Of a DNA stretch of 64,000 nucleotides, positions 1 to 10,854 are shown piece by piece (the first letter of the stretch is position 1; each line of letters begins with the position of its first letter). Made by a program: the position numbers and the translations under genes. The notes beneath the pieces are model-generated. The model had not been told where the DNA came from. It worked only from the letters and a program-made list of their open reading frames with translations, and did no database searches. This DNA comes from Erigeron canadensis (Eukaryota; Streptophyta; Magnoliopsida; Asterales; Asteraceae), in NCBI RefSeq assembly GCF_010389155.1, contig NC_057766.1:248001-312000 (forward strand). The letters run 5' to 3'.

Positions 1-1306
1 CAAGTTATTGGCTTCTAAATGAATGTCTTCAGTTTGGGTTGATCTTGATCTAAAGTGAAGCTTCAGTGAACTTATTCTGAATAACTTCAGAATTCTGTAC
101 AAGTATATTTCACTGAGCTTCAGCTTTTTCTGAACAAATTATACTTGGTCAATTTTCGACCCAACATATAGTTTACACTTTTAGAATATAAGAAACTGTA
201 AATTTTTATTTAACTACAGTTGAAAAAAAAGGGAGGTAAACTGGAATCAATATTTATATGGAGTTAATTTTCGTATGTTTCTTCTTTAGTTTTCGTATTG
301 AATAAGTTGTGATATATGACTTAACTAATCAAATATTATATATTAAATTTTATATTTCCTATATTAACTCTAAGGATTTACGATTATAACTTTCTATAAC
401 CTTTTAGATATAAAGTATAAATTTGCTATGAGTAGGTTTTTGATTACTTTAATATATTGACTTTGATTATTTTGATATCGTTTTGAAAGTAGCTCATTAA
501 TGGTGTATACTTAAGATTTACGATTATATCTTTCTATAAGCTTTTAGATAAAAAGTTGAATTTTGCTATGAGTAAGATTATGATTATTTTAATATATCGA
601 CTATGATTATTTTTAATCTGTTTTGAAACTAGCTCATTAATGGTGTCTTTTATTAGCCGTTGTTATTTTATCAGAGAAAAATGCTACATATTGAGATGGT
701 GTTGAATGTTTTAGTATGATTATTTAGCATGGTGGAACAATTCATCATTTTAGTTTGTGTATGACAGATATACTTCGGATCTTATGAAAAACCTTTAGAT
801 AAAACCCTTTGATCGACGTTATGTTTAGGATTTAACACAACAAGAGATGACTTTGCAATTTTTTATCAACAATTTGTTTCCCTATCTTTCTTGCATTAGC
901 CGATAAAATCTTTTGATCGACGTTTGGAATGTCCTTGGTTGGGTTCCTTTTTTTATCTTGAATAATTTTCCTGGATTTGTATGCAAAGATGTTTATTCGA
1001 TTCTTATGGTTAATTTGTTTAGGGTTTATTTTTCAAATTGGATTAAATACATAGAAACACATTAATAGAACTTACCAGTTTTTTCCATGTTTTTTTTTAT
1101 ATTTGCAGGGCACTATCATACATGGTCCGGTCAATGGTGAATGGACGGAAAATTTTAGGAGTATTTTGACCGATGGAGTCGCTATTCAGCTAGCAAATTT
1201 CCAAGTTGATTTTGGTATATCTATTTAATATATTTGAATTCCAATTTTTTAGCTTTAATTAATATATTTTGAGACTACCCGTCCATTGGACGGGCCTGAA
1301 CACTAG
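1..1306 (+). mobile_element. 3' portion of a Helitron (left end outside window)
   Basis: The right end is a textbook Helitron 3' terminus: a short palindrome CCCGTCCATTGGACGGG at 1278-1294, followed 8 bases later by CTAG (1303-1306) and then T, matching insertion between A and T. Upstream, 1109-1214 encodes an OB-fold-like segment of the kind Helitrons often carry. The body from 1 to 1100 is very AT-rich and contains a degenerate duplication: the stretch after 360 and the stretch after 510 both read ggatttacgattata-like text followed by an AGCTCATTAATGGTGT motif. No helicase/Rep reading frame is visible, so this is either the tail of a large element or a non-autonomous copy. The 5' TC end was not found and probably lies left of the window. 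Confidence 0.65.
1109..1214 (+). pseudogene. OB-fold (RPA1-like/DUF223-type) exon fragment inside the Helitron
   Basis: An open exon-like segment preceded by TTTGCAG and followed by a GTATAT donor. Its translation includes GTIIHGPVNGEW and, further on, FRSILTDGVAIQLANF. The pattern G-x-I-H-x(6)-W-x(3)-F-x(2)-I-L-x-(D/E)-G-x(3)-x(2)-N-F is what I know from plant RPA1-like OB-fold proteins and DUF223, which are carried by many plant Helitrons. Only this one exon is recognisable; no partner exon was found on either side within the window, so it is called a fragment. The family assignment is from memory of the motif. Confidence 0.5.
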
Positions 1307-1342
1307 TATGTGTATATAATTAATATTTGGGGGATGGAAATA

Positions 1343-1503
1343 TAAGGCTGTTAGGTACATGAGCTTAGGTGTGAAACACTCACATATTGTTTTTTCAATC
1401 CATAAAATTCATGGGGGCCCAAGCATTTATTCATTAATCAAGAAATATTAAAAATTTGTATATGAGGGGTTCCACACCTAAGCTTAGGTGCCGCATTACC
1501 TTA
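1343..1503. mobile_element. Small inverted-repeat element (MITE), about 160 bp
   Basis: The two ends are imperfect inverted repeats of about 35 bp. The left end reads TAAGG...GGTACATGAGCTTAGGTGTG and the right end, on the other strand, TAAGG...GGCACCTAAGCTTAGGTGTG. The element is flanked by TA on both sides, which would fit a TA target duplication of a mariner-like MITE, but TA is too short to be conclusive. There is no coding capacity. Confidence 0.6.
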
Positions 1504-2252
1504 TATTCACTTTTCCCTTAATATTTATATAAACCACGTACAGTTTCGGCTTAAAGTTTTTCGGGGCTTTAAACAAGATCAATTTTGGGGACCTAGCTCA
1601 CTAGATTACAGATTTTTTTTTAATCATTAAAATCAAATTTACAAATTAGTTAGCATTAATAACAATAAAATAAAAATGAATCACTAAAGGCGAGCGGTGA
1701 ACCTAGTAGCACGGACGCCACTGGTGAACCTGGTGGTGGTATACATGCCGACGTCGCTAGTTCGTACTTTGTTGAGGATTGTAGTCTATAAAACACTAAT
1801 GGCTAGCTTACACGTTTAAAGTCTAATTAAAATATTAAGCCCAAAATATAAAAATTAGGGGTTTTTGTATTTTGGGGACCTCAAGCCCATGCCTAACCCT
1901 CAATATTACTAAGCCGGCAGTGACCACGTACTACCAAGGTTCGTCTGGTTTCACTGGTTAGAAAACCCTAGGTAAATATAAGGTGGCCAAGGAAATGGTT
2001 GAAAAGTTAAGACTGCTAGGAGCAAAGCGTTCCCTTCCCAAAAAGCGCTCGAGAACGTCGGGGAACGCCGGCGAGACGCCGTCCACACTACCCCACGCAG
2101 CGTTCTCGGATAAAAAAAAGGAAGCCGGCGGATTTTGGACGGGAGACAAAGTTGTATGAAAATGAGCCAAAGGCTCCTTTTGGTCCCCACTCCAACGTAA
2201 ACTTTAACCAAATTTGAAATTTTTCTTTTCTTTTCTTTCTTCCTTTCTCTCT
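1504..2252. other. Non-coding stretch, no gene recognised
   Basis: AT-rich sequence with a distinctly GC-richer island at about 1980-2190 (several CG dinucleotides, for instance around 2050-2080), then a pyrimidine tract CTTTTCTTTC-like at 2220-2252. Open frames across the island exist on the minus strand but match nothing I know and lack a credible gene context. Confidence 0.4.
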
Positions 2253-2389
2253 AGGGAAGTGATATTCGTACCACTTCGTTTGATAGATGCACCACAACTG
2301 TGCAGTGTTAACTTGTACGTACAGTCAGTTACATAGCTTGTACACTCTGGTACATCAATAAAAATTTGTAGTACGAATATCACTTCCCT
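2253..2389. mobile_element. 137 bp fold-back MITE with perfect 19 bp terminal inverted repeats
   Basis: The left end, AGGGAAGTGATATTCGTAC (2253-2271), is repeated exactly on the opposite strand at 2371-2389. The interior is non-coding. Flanks are pyrimidine-rich, so the target duplication cannot be fixed (a TCT-like triplet is possible). The perfect repeat suggests a fairly recent insertion. Superfamily not determined. Confidence 0.75.
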
Positions 2390-2497
2390 TTTTTCTATAT
2401 ATACACACACATTTCATTTATAAAAAAACACACACAACATACTACAACATATATACATACTAAAACACATATAACTAAATTAGAATCATTTCATATA

Positions 2498-3943
2498 ATG
2501 TTGTCTTCGTTATCATCGTCGTCTTTTGATTTGTTCGGTTCCAAAGATTATGATGATACCGTTGAAAGTGAGGTTGTTGTCGCCGTTACTTTGGCCATGA
2601 GGGTCGTGCAAGAGGAGGAGGAGGAGGAAGAAGAGAGGTCGCGTTTTACAAGAAAGGTGGTTCTTGTACGTCATCGGGCAGAGGCACAAGAGAACTTGAT
2701 GCGAGACTACTTCTAGGATCATCCGACTTACACCCCAAGACAATTTAGACGACGGTTTCGAATTCATAAGGGTTTGTTTTTAAAGATTTTAGGCGACATG
2801 GAAGTATAGATATTTTCAACAAAGAGTGAACGCCGCGAGAAAGTTAGGTTTTACCGCATTTCAAAAGTGTACAACCGCAATTCAACAACTAGCAAACGGC
2901 GTGGCGAGCGATTTACTAGACGAGTATTTGCAAATGGCGGAGAGTACCTCACGAGAGGCGCTTGACCATTTTTGTAGTGGTACATTGCTTTTATGTTACC
3001 AAAATTATATATACGTTATATTATTTTTAATAATACATTTTATATATTATATTAGCTTACATTTTATATATATGTTATATATATGTATGTTACATTATTA
3101 GTTTGTATATATTTAGGCCCCTTATATATATATATATATATATAGGTAAGACTCCGGTGAGAACACTTTTAAAATAAAAACGATGAGAACACTTAGAAAC
3201 ATCATTTTGTTGCATTGAAAGTCCATAAAACTAACATAGCACATAACCAAATATCATTACTTAAATGTTTAATAACACATTGATCCGTCAAAATCGAAAA
3301 AATCACGTTTTTTGTTGGATGCATCGTTTTGAAGAATATGCATCCAAGATGGATGCACAAAACAAGAAACATGATTTTCTTGCTTTTGACAGGCGAATGT
3401 GTTGTTAAACACTTAAGAAATGATAATTAATTATACATTATGTTAGTTTTATGGTCTTTTAATGCATCAAAATGTAGTTTTTAAGTATTCTCACTGTGTT
3501 CTTATTTTAAAACTGTTCTTATTTGATTGTCCGCCCCCCTACACACACACACACACATATATATATGCCTTGATGGGACAAGACAATGAAAATTATATAT
3601 TTTTTAGGTGTAATTCAATTGTATGGTCGTACATACCTACGTAGACCAACATGGACTGATCTTCAACGTATATATGATGTGCATGAAAGAGTTCATGGTT
3701 TTCCCGGTATGATTGGTAGTATTGACTGTATGCATTGGCCATGTGAGATGTGTCTCACGGTGTAGCGAGGCACCCAAACACGAGGTGACATAGGTAAACC
3801 TTTGTTGATTCTTCAAACGGTTGCATCGCATGATCTATGGATTTGGGATGCTTTCTTTGGGCCACAAGGGTCTTATAATGATATCAACATATTCAAGCCA
3901 TCTCTTGGGCTTGAAGATCTTATATCCGGTTTGGCGCCCTCAG
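2498..3943 (+). pseudogene. Broken PIF/Harbinger transposase (HARBI1/ALP1-like)
   Basis: Three segments translate to a plant Harbinger transposase. 2498-2804 gives an acidic N-terminal part, then HPTYTPRQFRRRFRIHKGLF and FLKILGDMEV. 2805-2979 gives YRYFQQRVNAARKLGF and a segment ending LLDEYLQMAES...LDHFC. After an intron-like gap, 3608-3943 gives YLRRPTWTDLQRIYDVHERV, HGFPGMIGSIDCMHW and LWIWDAFFGPQGSYNDINIF. The first two catalytic Asp residues of the DDE triad are visible (GSIDCMHW and NDINI); the region with the final Glu is missing. It is dead: TAG at 2714, a one-base frameshift near 2804, and TAG at 3763-3765 where relatives have Trp. A MITE interrupts the intron and a Helitron-like tail lies just downstream. 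Known function of the family is cut-and-paste transposition together with a Myb-like partner. Confidence 0.85.
3144..3530. mobile_element. Fold-back MITE with long (about 85-110 bp) inverted repeats in the transposase intron
   Basis: The left arm from GAGAACACTTTTAAAATAAA through CCATAAAACTAACATA pairs with the right arm read on the other strand (TTTTAAAATAAGAACAC... to CCATAAAACTAACATA). The arms are roughly 80-85 percent similar. The element splits the intron-like gap of the Harbinger pseudogene, so it is younger than that gene copy or a passenger. Exact ends and target duplication are unclear. Confidence 0.55.
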
Positions 3944-4011
3944 GTATATGTTTAATTTATATGTTTATTTACTAATACGTTTAATTTATATAGTTATTTA
4001 CTTAATTTATA

Positions 4012-4205
4012 CGAGCATGGTACCTACGCAATGCGGCGGCGATGACATTGGTTGCGATGTGGTAACGTCGACGGATGGTGATGGCATCGTCGTCAAGTGG
4101 TGTAGGAAGTTCATACAAAGATATTTGAAATTAGGGATAGTGAATATATATCTTTTAAAAGATTATAAAATGATTGTGTAAGTTAATTTATTGAAAGAAC
4201 CCGAC
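4012..4205 (-). mobile_element. Helitron-like short element (3' part)
   Basis: One of about a dozen copies in this window of the same terminal sequence. On the minus strand the 3' end reads ...GCCGCATTGCGTAGGTACCATGCTCG followed by T. The trinucleotide-rich (GATGGTGATGG-like) stretch and the following AT-rich ...AAAAGATTATAAAATGA tail are shared with other copies. The 5' TCTATACT end is not recognisable here. Confidence 0.4.
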
Positions 4206-4249
4206 TCGATAAACCGAAAATTACAAGATTTTGTTTTTTTTTTTTTTAC

Positions 4250-4378
4250 CCCCACTGCGACTCAGTGGGGTTAGGACACCTCCTACTGCGACTGAGTGGG
4301 AAATCTCTGATCTGCGAGCGAAAAACCTCCCACTGCGACTCAGTGGGGTTAGGACACCTCCCACTGCGACTCAGTGGG
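4250..4378. repeat. Tandem array of short hairpins (CCCACTG-loop-CAGTGGG)
   Basis: Two tandem units of about 79 bp each contain two copies of a stem-loop: CCCACTG, loop CGACT, CAGTGGG. Perfect stems occur at 4250-4270, 4329-4347 and 4360-4378; the copy at 4282-4300 has a damaged stem. Spacer text is ttaggacacctc and TCTGAcCTGCG-like. A poly-T tract precedes the array. Function unknown. Confidence 0.75.
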
Positions 4379-4415
4379 AACTTTCTGACCTGCGCCTGAT
4401 GCAAAAACCAGCCAT

Positions 4416-4739
4416 TTGACATACCAAACAACTCCAAACTATAATATTCATTTGCCCAACTTCCACAAACTAAATTTCAAATATTCCAACAACTATAAAG
4501 ACACATTTCAAACACATTTACAACATCAACGAGTACACAAATCAAGATTTCCATCAAACTGGTCATTTACCCACTTTGACACCTTTTTGACCAAAATTAT
4601 GAATTCACAACTATCCAAAAACTTTACAACTAGAACATTTACAGAAATTCATCTCTGGTCGACCCAAGCACATGACTTTGATCCCGATAACGAGGTCCTC
4701 CCGGATCTCAACGAGTACATTAGTTCCGACGATGAGTAG
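4416..4739 (+). CDS. Open frame, hypothetical, downstream of the hairpin array
   Basis: A 107-codon open frame without an ATG at its 5' end (it opens with TTG; the first ATG is about 60 codons in). The C-terminus is acidic and ends LPDLNEYISSDDE. It sits between the Harbinger pseudogene and AT-rich sequence, so it could be part of a second open frame or a target-derived insert in that element. I recognise no domain. It may well be a chance open frame. Confidence 0.15.
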   Translation: MTYQTTPNYNIHLPNFHKLNFKYSNNYKDTFQTHLQHQRVHKSRFPSNWSFTHFDTFLTKIMNSQLSKNFTTRTFTEIHLWSTQAHDFDPDNEVLPDLNEYISSDDE

Positions 4740-5231
4740 CTTGTTTGTTTTTCTTTTTTAAATAATGTGGTAATATGTGATTTTTAAGAACTTAAGTTAG
4801 TACATTGTTATTAATTAAGAACTTTATTTTATGTAATAACTTGATTTGGTATGTATTATTTAGTTTTTATTAATAGTTTTTATAAAAAAAAATGTATTTT
4901 TAACTAAATCTTTGGAAAAAAAAAATGAAAGTCAAACTATAAAGAAAAAAATAAAATAAATCAAGAACCCCTCAAAAAGGAACCTCTCGCTCCAAAGGAA
5001 CCCTTACTTTTTGGTGTCATGCCACATGTCAAAAAAAGGTGGAGGGGATGGGGTTCTTGAAACCTCTCGCTCCCATTAGTCTAAGGTTACAAGGCATTTA
5101 GGCCGGGTACATCTGAGAAAAAAAAACCCTCGTAACTTAAGTAGTGAAAACCTCAAACGTTTCCCGTTTAGGTACATATATATATATATATATATATGGA
5201 CTGATATCTTATACTATATATATATATACAC

Positions 5232-5450
5232 ACAAGTATGGTATCCGTGCAATGCGGCGACGGTGGCGGGGACGGCGGTCTAGTGATGTCGGTGACGGTA
5301 TTATTGATGGTGGTGGCGGTGTCATGTTGTGTAGGTTGATGTAAAGGTGATAGTGGAATATTAAAAAAGATAAGGACTTAAAATGCCATTTATTAAAATA
5401 AGGGTTTATGATGTAAATTAATTCATTAAAAACAAACTTGGTCATTTATA
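5232..5450 (-). mobile_element. Helitron-like short element, minus orientation
   Basis: The tail tag TATGGTATCCGTGCAATGCG at 5236-5255 begins the element on the plus strand (its 3' end on minus). It runs through a GC-rich GGTGGCGGGGACGG-type region and an AT-rich part to TATACTACTTTATAAA near 5447, which matches the 5' ends of other copies. It meets the next, oppositely oriented copy head to head at about 5447. Confidence 0.5.
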
Positions 5451-5803
5451 CTACTTTATAAAAATTATCACACTCTCTCTCCAAACATTTTTCAACACAC
5501 TCTCTTATAAAAATGTGCGAAGTTACTATTCTACCCTTAATGAATTAATTAATTCACTCTTTTTCATTAATTTAAATATCTCTACTTAATATACCTATAA
5601 TATCTTTAATAAAATAATTTATGGCATAGACTCATCAATTCTTAAAATAAATATACTACCTTTTTTACACAAATTATTATTACAATAATAACCACACCAC
5701 CACTCGTCACGCCACCATCACTACTAACCACCGCCGCCTCCACCACACCACCACTACACCGCCAGTACCACCACTACCGCTGTATTGTGCGGGTAAAATG
5801 CTA
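5445..5803 (+). mobile_element. Helitron-like short element, plus orientation
   Basis: Starts with TATACTACTTTATAAAAATT and ends with a GTATTGTGCGGGTAAAATGCTAA tail, where CTAA fits the CTRR rule for Helitron ends. The middle has the family's CCACCACC-type and CCGCCGCC-type triplet stretch. Shares its 5' start region with the preceding copy, so the pair forms a head-to-head arrangement. Confidence 0.5.
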
Positions 5804-7564
5804 AGTTTTTATAAAGAAGTATAGATATATAAAATATTGGTACTCTAATTAATTAGTTATGAAATCCTTCATACCAATAAGCTAATAATTATATAATTAC
5901 AAATATATAACTAAAATAGATGCCATCTACCCGTATTATATAGTTTTTTTTTTCTTTTAAAAATGTACCTGAGAACTGGTTATGCTGCTCTGTATGAATC
6001 TGCTCTGCTGCTATTTTGTGAGTAATAGATAGGTGTATATGTAGACAAAATGAATAATTCAAATTGTGTAGAAATAAAAAGAACAAGAAGAAGATAATTG
6101 ACTAAAGCCTCAATCATTGCTGCTGCTTTTGCTAGTGGAGGACCAGCCGAATCTAATCTAAAATCTAAAATTGAAAATTAAATTTTTTCACATCTCTGAT
6201 ATTTCAATTTAATTAAAAAAAAAACAATAAATGTCTAAAACATGTATTTAACGTGCATAAATAAAATATTTACCATATAAAAAATACACTCTTGAAGTTT
6301 ATGATAAGTGTACAACTATGGATCATGTTAAAACTATGAGTCATGCTTATACCGTTATGATATTATAGGGCCGCTACTAACAGTGTGTCACGGCGTGAAA
6401 CAGTTGATAGCATCGTGTCTTCAATGTGTCATGAAAACATATTTTCTTCTGTAGAAACACCGAAGACGAGTTCATCAACTTTCTTTCCAACATATTTTTT
6501 TTGTTCCCATGCCTTTCAAAAGAATTTTTTTCACAATATTATTTGAATGCCATGATATTGTTTTATGCAATTCAAGATACTCATTTGTTTGTTTGTAGAG
6601 TTGACAAAAACACAAACACTTGTAAAACTACATCTCATACATATATATCTCTATATATATATTGCCATGCGCATACTACAACTTCATTTAAAAATCGCTC
6701 TTGCTATTTTATTTTTAAAGAGCTCCAATTATTTCATCATTGACATAAAATTTATTACAATGTCTAAGAAAACAAACAATCTCGATCACCCACTAACGAT
6801 ATGTCGACAAACTTACTTGAAAATCTGTTTTCCAAATGAGTAACCCGTCGCCAAGCGAGAAAGAGATGTGAGGAAGAGATGTTACCAAGATTTGAAGAAG
6901 AAATGTTGTTGAAAATAATCATATATTGAGGAAGAAGTGAAAAAAAGATGTTGACAAAAGTGCATCATGATATTAGGATGTAAGAAATAGATGACCTGAC
7001 AATGATATGTTGATAAAAAAAGAAGTGAAAAAAATTCCACTATTAAAAGGAATCTAAGAAAAGGAAAAAAGAAATGATGTTGATTGGAAAAAATCGCCCT
7101 ACTACAATAGTACAATGGATGATGTTCAATGTGATTTGACACAATTTATGTGAGAAGGATTCTGTCTAAGTTAATTTTTCAAATTAGCAAAACTTTGACC
7201 CTTCAAGAAAATCAAAGAGTTAAAAGAACAAAATTCAATGATCATTTTCAAATTTTAGGCCTTAATTGTCATCTAAAAGTCAAGACTATCCTAACAGTCA
7301 TGTTAAAGTAACTTAAGGAAAGCCTCTCTCATTTATGTGTATCATCCTCAATTGTCAATTTGGTCAAAATTTTAGAGGAAAAACAAAAGAACAGGCTTTT
7401 ACATTTTGGTATTTTAAGTTTCATTTGTCGTATAAAAGGATTGATATCCTCTAAAGTTAATCAAACTTTATAGGTAAAGTTTCATCAACTTTAACCAATT
7501 GATTTAAACCCAATCGTCAAGATTTAAACATCAAATTTTAATCTTGACAATTGAACTTAATTAT
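5804..7564. other. Non-coding AT-rich intergenic DNA
   Basis: No gene, tRNA or clear transposon end was recognised. Open frames here are short and composed of AT-rich codons. A T-rich/GAAG-rich stretch at 6840-7100 has weak internal repetition (gaagaaatgttgttg-like). Confidence 0.4.
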
Positions 7565-7569
7565 ATTAT

Positions 7570-7800
7570 GTATGGGACAACCTTAGGTTTGAATTTTGGA
7601 GAAGGCAAGGATTTACCCCTATTAATCGTCGTGCCTACAAGCGGATTAATAGGAGGTTTTCCTTCATCGAGATTTTGAAATAGGAATTTTTGTTTTGAAA
7701 GAGGTATCTAGCGTGGACCCGGTTATGACAACGTATGTTAGACCTCTAGCTGTCGAATCGCGACACGAAGCAAAATTCACCTTTAAAAAAAAGAAATAAC
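7570..7800 (+). mobile_element. SINE family A copy, 3' part
   Basis: Shares a colinear set of blocks with 27590-27673 plus 28753-28895 and with 32222-32458 (minus): ATTAATCGTCGTGCCTACA, GGAGGTTTTCC, GAAATAGG, then a TCTAGCGTGGACCCGGTTAT and GTTAGACCTC...TGTCGAATCGCGACACG tail followed by an A-rich end. In the copy at 32.4 kb the same family has a tRNA-like head (box A and box B like), so it is a tRNA-derived SINE. The head of this copy is diverged or lost. Confidence 0.6.
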
Positions 7801-8094
7801 TAAACGTTAGGTATTAAACCAGTAATATCGAGCAAACGTTAGTACCATTTAAGTAATTAAGAAACACAAAATTACATTTTTACCCTCACATGCAACTCAC
7901 GTAGGGGTGTTTTGACAGTTAGCTAACGGTGTTTGGGTCCATGTATTGTCTGAGTAGATCTTTGAGAAAGTTGGGTATAATCCGCGTAATAACTAAAGGT
8001 AAGGTATGAAACTAGCAATATCGAGTAAATATTATGTACCATTTAAGTAATTAACTCTAATATGATAAGTATATATAAATCTTTTGAAAAGTTA
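7801..8094. repeat. Degenerate direct duplication
   Basis: About 50 bp at 7806-7858 (AGGTATTAAACCAGTAATAT ... ACCATTTAAGTAATTAA) recurs at about 8000-8053. The spacer includes ACCCTCACATGCAACTCACG text of a kind that recurs at 13.7 kb and 30.6 kb, which hints at old transposon ends. No coding signal. Confidence 0.35.
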
Positions 8095-8292
8095 GTCGGT
8101 ATTCCACACCAGGGAACACGTCAGCGTATAATGGTGAAGCATTGCACCTCTCTAACATATGAGATATAGATCATAAGCCATTACAGGTGATTCAGGAAAA
8201 AAAACCCACAGACTTGTCACTGCTAAGAGTCGAATCCAAGACCAATGGAAAAACCAAGGATGCATCTGCCAGTTGAGCTAACTTCATTTGAA
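8095..8292 (-). mobile_element. SINE family C copy (tRNA-derived), minus strand
   Basis: On the minus strand the head reads TTAGCTCAACTGGCAGATG (tRNA box A-like), then GGTCTTGGATTCGACTC (box B-like), and the tail has CTTCACCATTATACGCTGAC and GTTCCCTGGTGTGG. The same order of blocks occurs at 34505-34712 and 44186-44393, both also on the minus strand. Confidence 0.65.
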
Positions 8293-8304
8293 GTACATGT
8301 AATA

Positions 8305-8500
8305 AAACATAATCTACTAAAATATAATCAAAGGTCTTTTTGAAAGTAGTTTCTTTAATTTTGACATAATCTACCAAAATATAATCGTAATCTACCAAAA
8401 TATAATCAAAGGTCTTTTTGAAATGAGTTTCTTTAATTTTGACATAATCTATCAAAATATAATCCAAGTCTCTTTGAAAGTAGTTTCTTTAATTTTGGTT
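8305..8500. repeat. Tandem repeat, about three 55-57 bp units
   Basis: Units contain ATAATCTACCAAAATATAAT, CAAAGGTCTTTTTGAAA and GTTTCTTTAATTTTGAC, starting near 8309, 8388 and 8444, with a partial unit between the first two. Units are about 90 percent alike. The open frames here (DYILVDY-type repeats on minus) are a by-product of the repeat. Confidence 0.7.
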
Positions 8501-8823
8501 GATCATGTTCTACATCATATCTCCCTCAAACCCCATCCCCATTTTGAGTATCGCTGTACAACTAACTATACATTATGTCCCCAAAAGATGATTCTTGCCA
8601 CATTAAAATCCATCATTTCAACTCAACAAATACTGATAAGAAAAGTTATGTTGAGAATTAATCCTCCAAAACGACTCAAAAAGTTGTGATTACAATTTCC
8701 TTCATGAATCAAATCGAAACAGTAATAATTCCAAAGTTTTCGGTCGAGATCATAAAGAAAAATTAAGTATCAAATATTAATTACTAAATTTCGTATCAAA
8801 ACAAATGCTCACAACAACCCAAC

Positions 8824-10854
8824 TTACAAATGCACAACAGCCATCGATTTCATTATGCACGAAGACACGTCCATTTCACGAGCGACCTGATTTTTCGACA
8901 GGTGAACCCAATTCATCGTTGGGTCCGTGACATCACACATTGTCAAAAACTCCAACACCTGCCCGAATATCTTAAACATTTCAATCCCAAATATCAAGTT
9001 TTTATCAGCAGCAAATACAGAATTCCAGTCCATGGGTGCATCAGGATGTACGGAAACTTCATTCCAAGTCAAGTACACGAGATCAAGCTCCCATAACTTC
9101 CTAACTGCTTTATTTCTCCCTCCAATTTCACCATCCCCTTCACACCATGAAACCGACACCATAAACAATCTGTAGTCATCACATGACACGAGTCTCGGGG
9201 AGTACCCGTGAATGCATGGTGGTGGTGGAGTTGTTTGGACCCGAACCCAGTAACCATGAACAATGTCATATGCTGCGAGTTTGTCACCCTCGGAGTACAC
9301 ATAAAAAACCCCGTTACAAACTACTGCAGAACAGATGACCCCTAAATCAGCTGGGAGCCTTTGGATTTCCGTCCATCTGTTTGATGAAGAATCATAGATC
9401 TCGCATGAATCTAAAGACTCGTCCCATGAACCGACCCCACCTACGGCAAGTATCAGGAACCGCTGACGGCATTTTATACCTGTGTTTACTTTTGTTTGTG
9501 TTGACTTTTGATGATCGATAGAGTGTCGTGATAGACGCCTAAGGGAAAGTCTATGTGGATCCTCATAGACATCTGATACTCCACTGTTGCGTGTTCGTGT
9601 CCGGGGAAAATGATTGTGTTGACTTTTGATCGCCAGATTATCAGAGGTAACTTCATATACTCCAAGAACTGGCTTTGATCTTGCATGTTTCATTGATGCA
9701 ACCTGTTATAATCATGTTGTCATAATCAGATAAATAAGGGACAGTGGTATTTATGTAATGATAGTATTGTTAATTATATTTTAATATAACATGATTCAGG
9801 TCGAGAGAGGCGGCCAAATGGTTCCGTTGTGTAACGGGCAACACCTTCACTTTTACGAGTAAGTTTAGGGGGGGTTCAGTAAGGGTCAACCCGAATCGCT
9901 TATCGAAAAAGAATTATTTTTACTAAAGATACATTTGCTAGTACTTATTATTATACTTTTGATAATAATTTATCTGTTTGAAAAAATACTTAAAAGGTTA
10001 AAATTAAAAGATCAATCACCCTTAGAAATTTCAGCTAACTTTTGTATTTTATTATTTTACCAGATATACAGAAAAATCCCCCAAACCGACCCATCATAGG
10101 TAAGTAGACCGAAATTGCCACCTCTCTTCAGGTCCTAATGTCCTATCATAACCTTGTGCCAAGATTTTGTTGAAGGGCAAAAAAGTAAGACTCCTCTATG
10201 TGTTTTGCTAGAACTTCGGTCCATTCTACCAGGGTTTGAACAACCTCCAACAATAAAAATGTTGTCATAGACAGTGGTCACCGAGAATAAAAACCGATCT
10301 TTCAAAATTCCGGCCTCAACTTTATGCCATTTGTTGAAAGATACATCAAAAGCGTATATCTCACGAGAGCTTAAACCATCTTTAACAGTCCCAAACAGAA
10401 ACAACCATGGGCTTGGATAATGCCCATCACATCTCATTTGCATAAAACGCGTTGTGGAAGTCAATGATCTCCATTTTTTGCACACAAGCCGGCAGTTCAT
10501 TAGGCTCGTTAACGGAAGTCTCACTAAACACGTCTCAAGAATATCATCAGGAAGAAACACATGCATCCTGTTGTTATTTCGATGTGGGTCTTGGAGTTCA
10601 AAATTCTTCTTTTTATTATTATTCTTCCAAAACCTCTCAACTCCATACGAGAAACAATCAACACTTGTGTTTTGGGTCCCACACACAGGTTTGTACCCTT
10701 TACCAACGGTTTCACCAAACTCGTCACTAGTTGTGGCTCCAACCTTGCACCCTCCACCCCGACTGTACAGACTCAAACACCTTAACAAAACCCCTCTCGT
10801 CTCATCATCATCCTCCATCACACTTCCATTGTAGTTGTTCGCAAGCCTGGTCAT
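8824..10854 (-). CDS. F-box/kelch-repeat protein (At5g42350-like), two exons seen
   Basis: Exons 10854-10153 and 9702-8824 join in frame (CACAAG/GTTATG donor, AACAG/GTT acceptor) to give about 526 residues from the ATG at 10854. The N-terminal part carries LSLYSRGGGCKVGA. The F-box follows at about residues 98-142 (FLPDDILETCLVRLPLTSLM, CRLVCKKWRSL). Kelch-type blades follow, including VTTVYDNIFIVGGCS, LAVGGVGSWDESLDSCEIYD and GIEMFKIFGQVLEF. F-box proteins are substrate receptors of SCF ubiquitin ligases; kelch repeats bind the substrate. The closest family I recall is Arabidopsis At5g42350 (known to me as CFK1, linked to the COP9 signalosome and hypocotyl growth). Relatives have about 35-40 further N-terminal residues; here the frame continues to an ATG at 10932 with unrelated sequence, while ATATGACCAG just before codon 4 looks like a splice acceptor, so an upstream first exon may exist or may be lost. 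Confidence 0.85.

Noticed and set aside
2513..2767. Minus-strand open frame over the Harbinger region
   Set aside because: It is the shadow of the transposase reading frame on the other strand.
8192..8467. Minus-strand open frame with DYILVDY repeats
   Set aside because: Produced by the 55-57 bp tandem repeat; no gene context or known domain.
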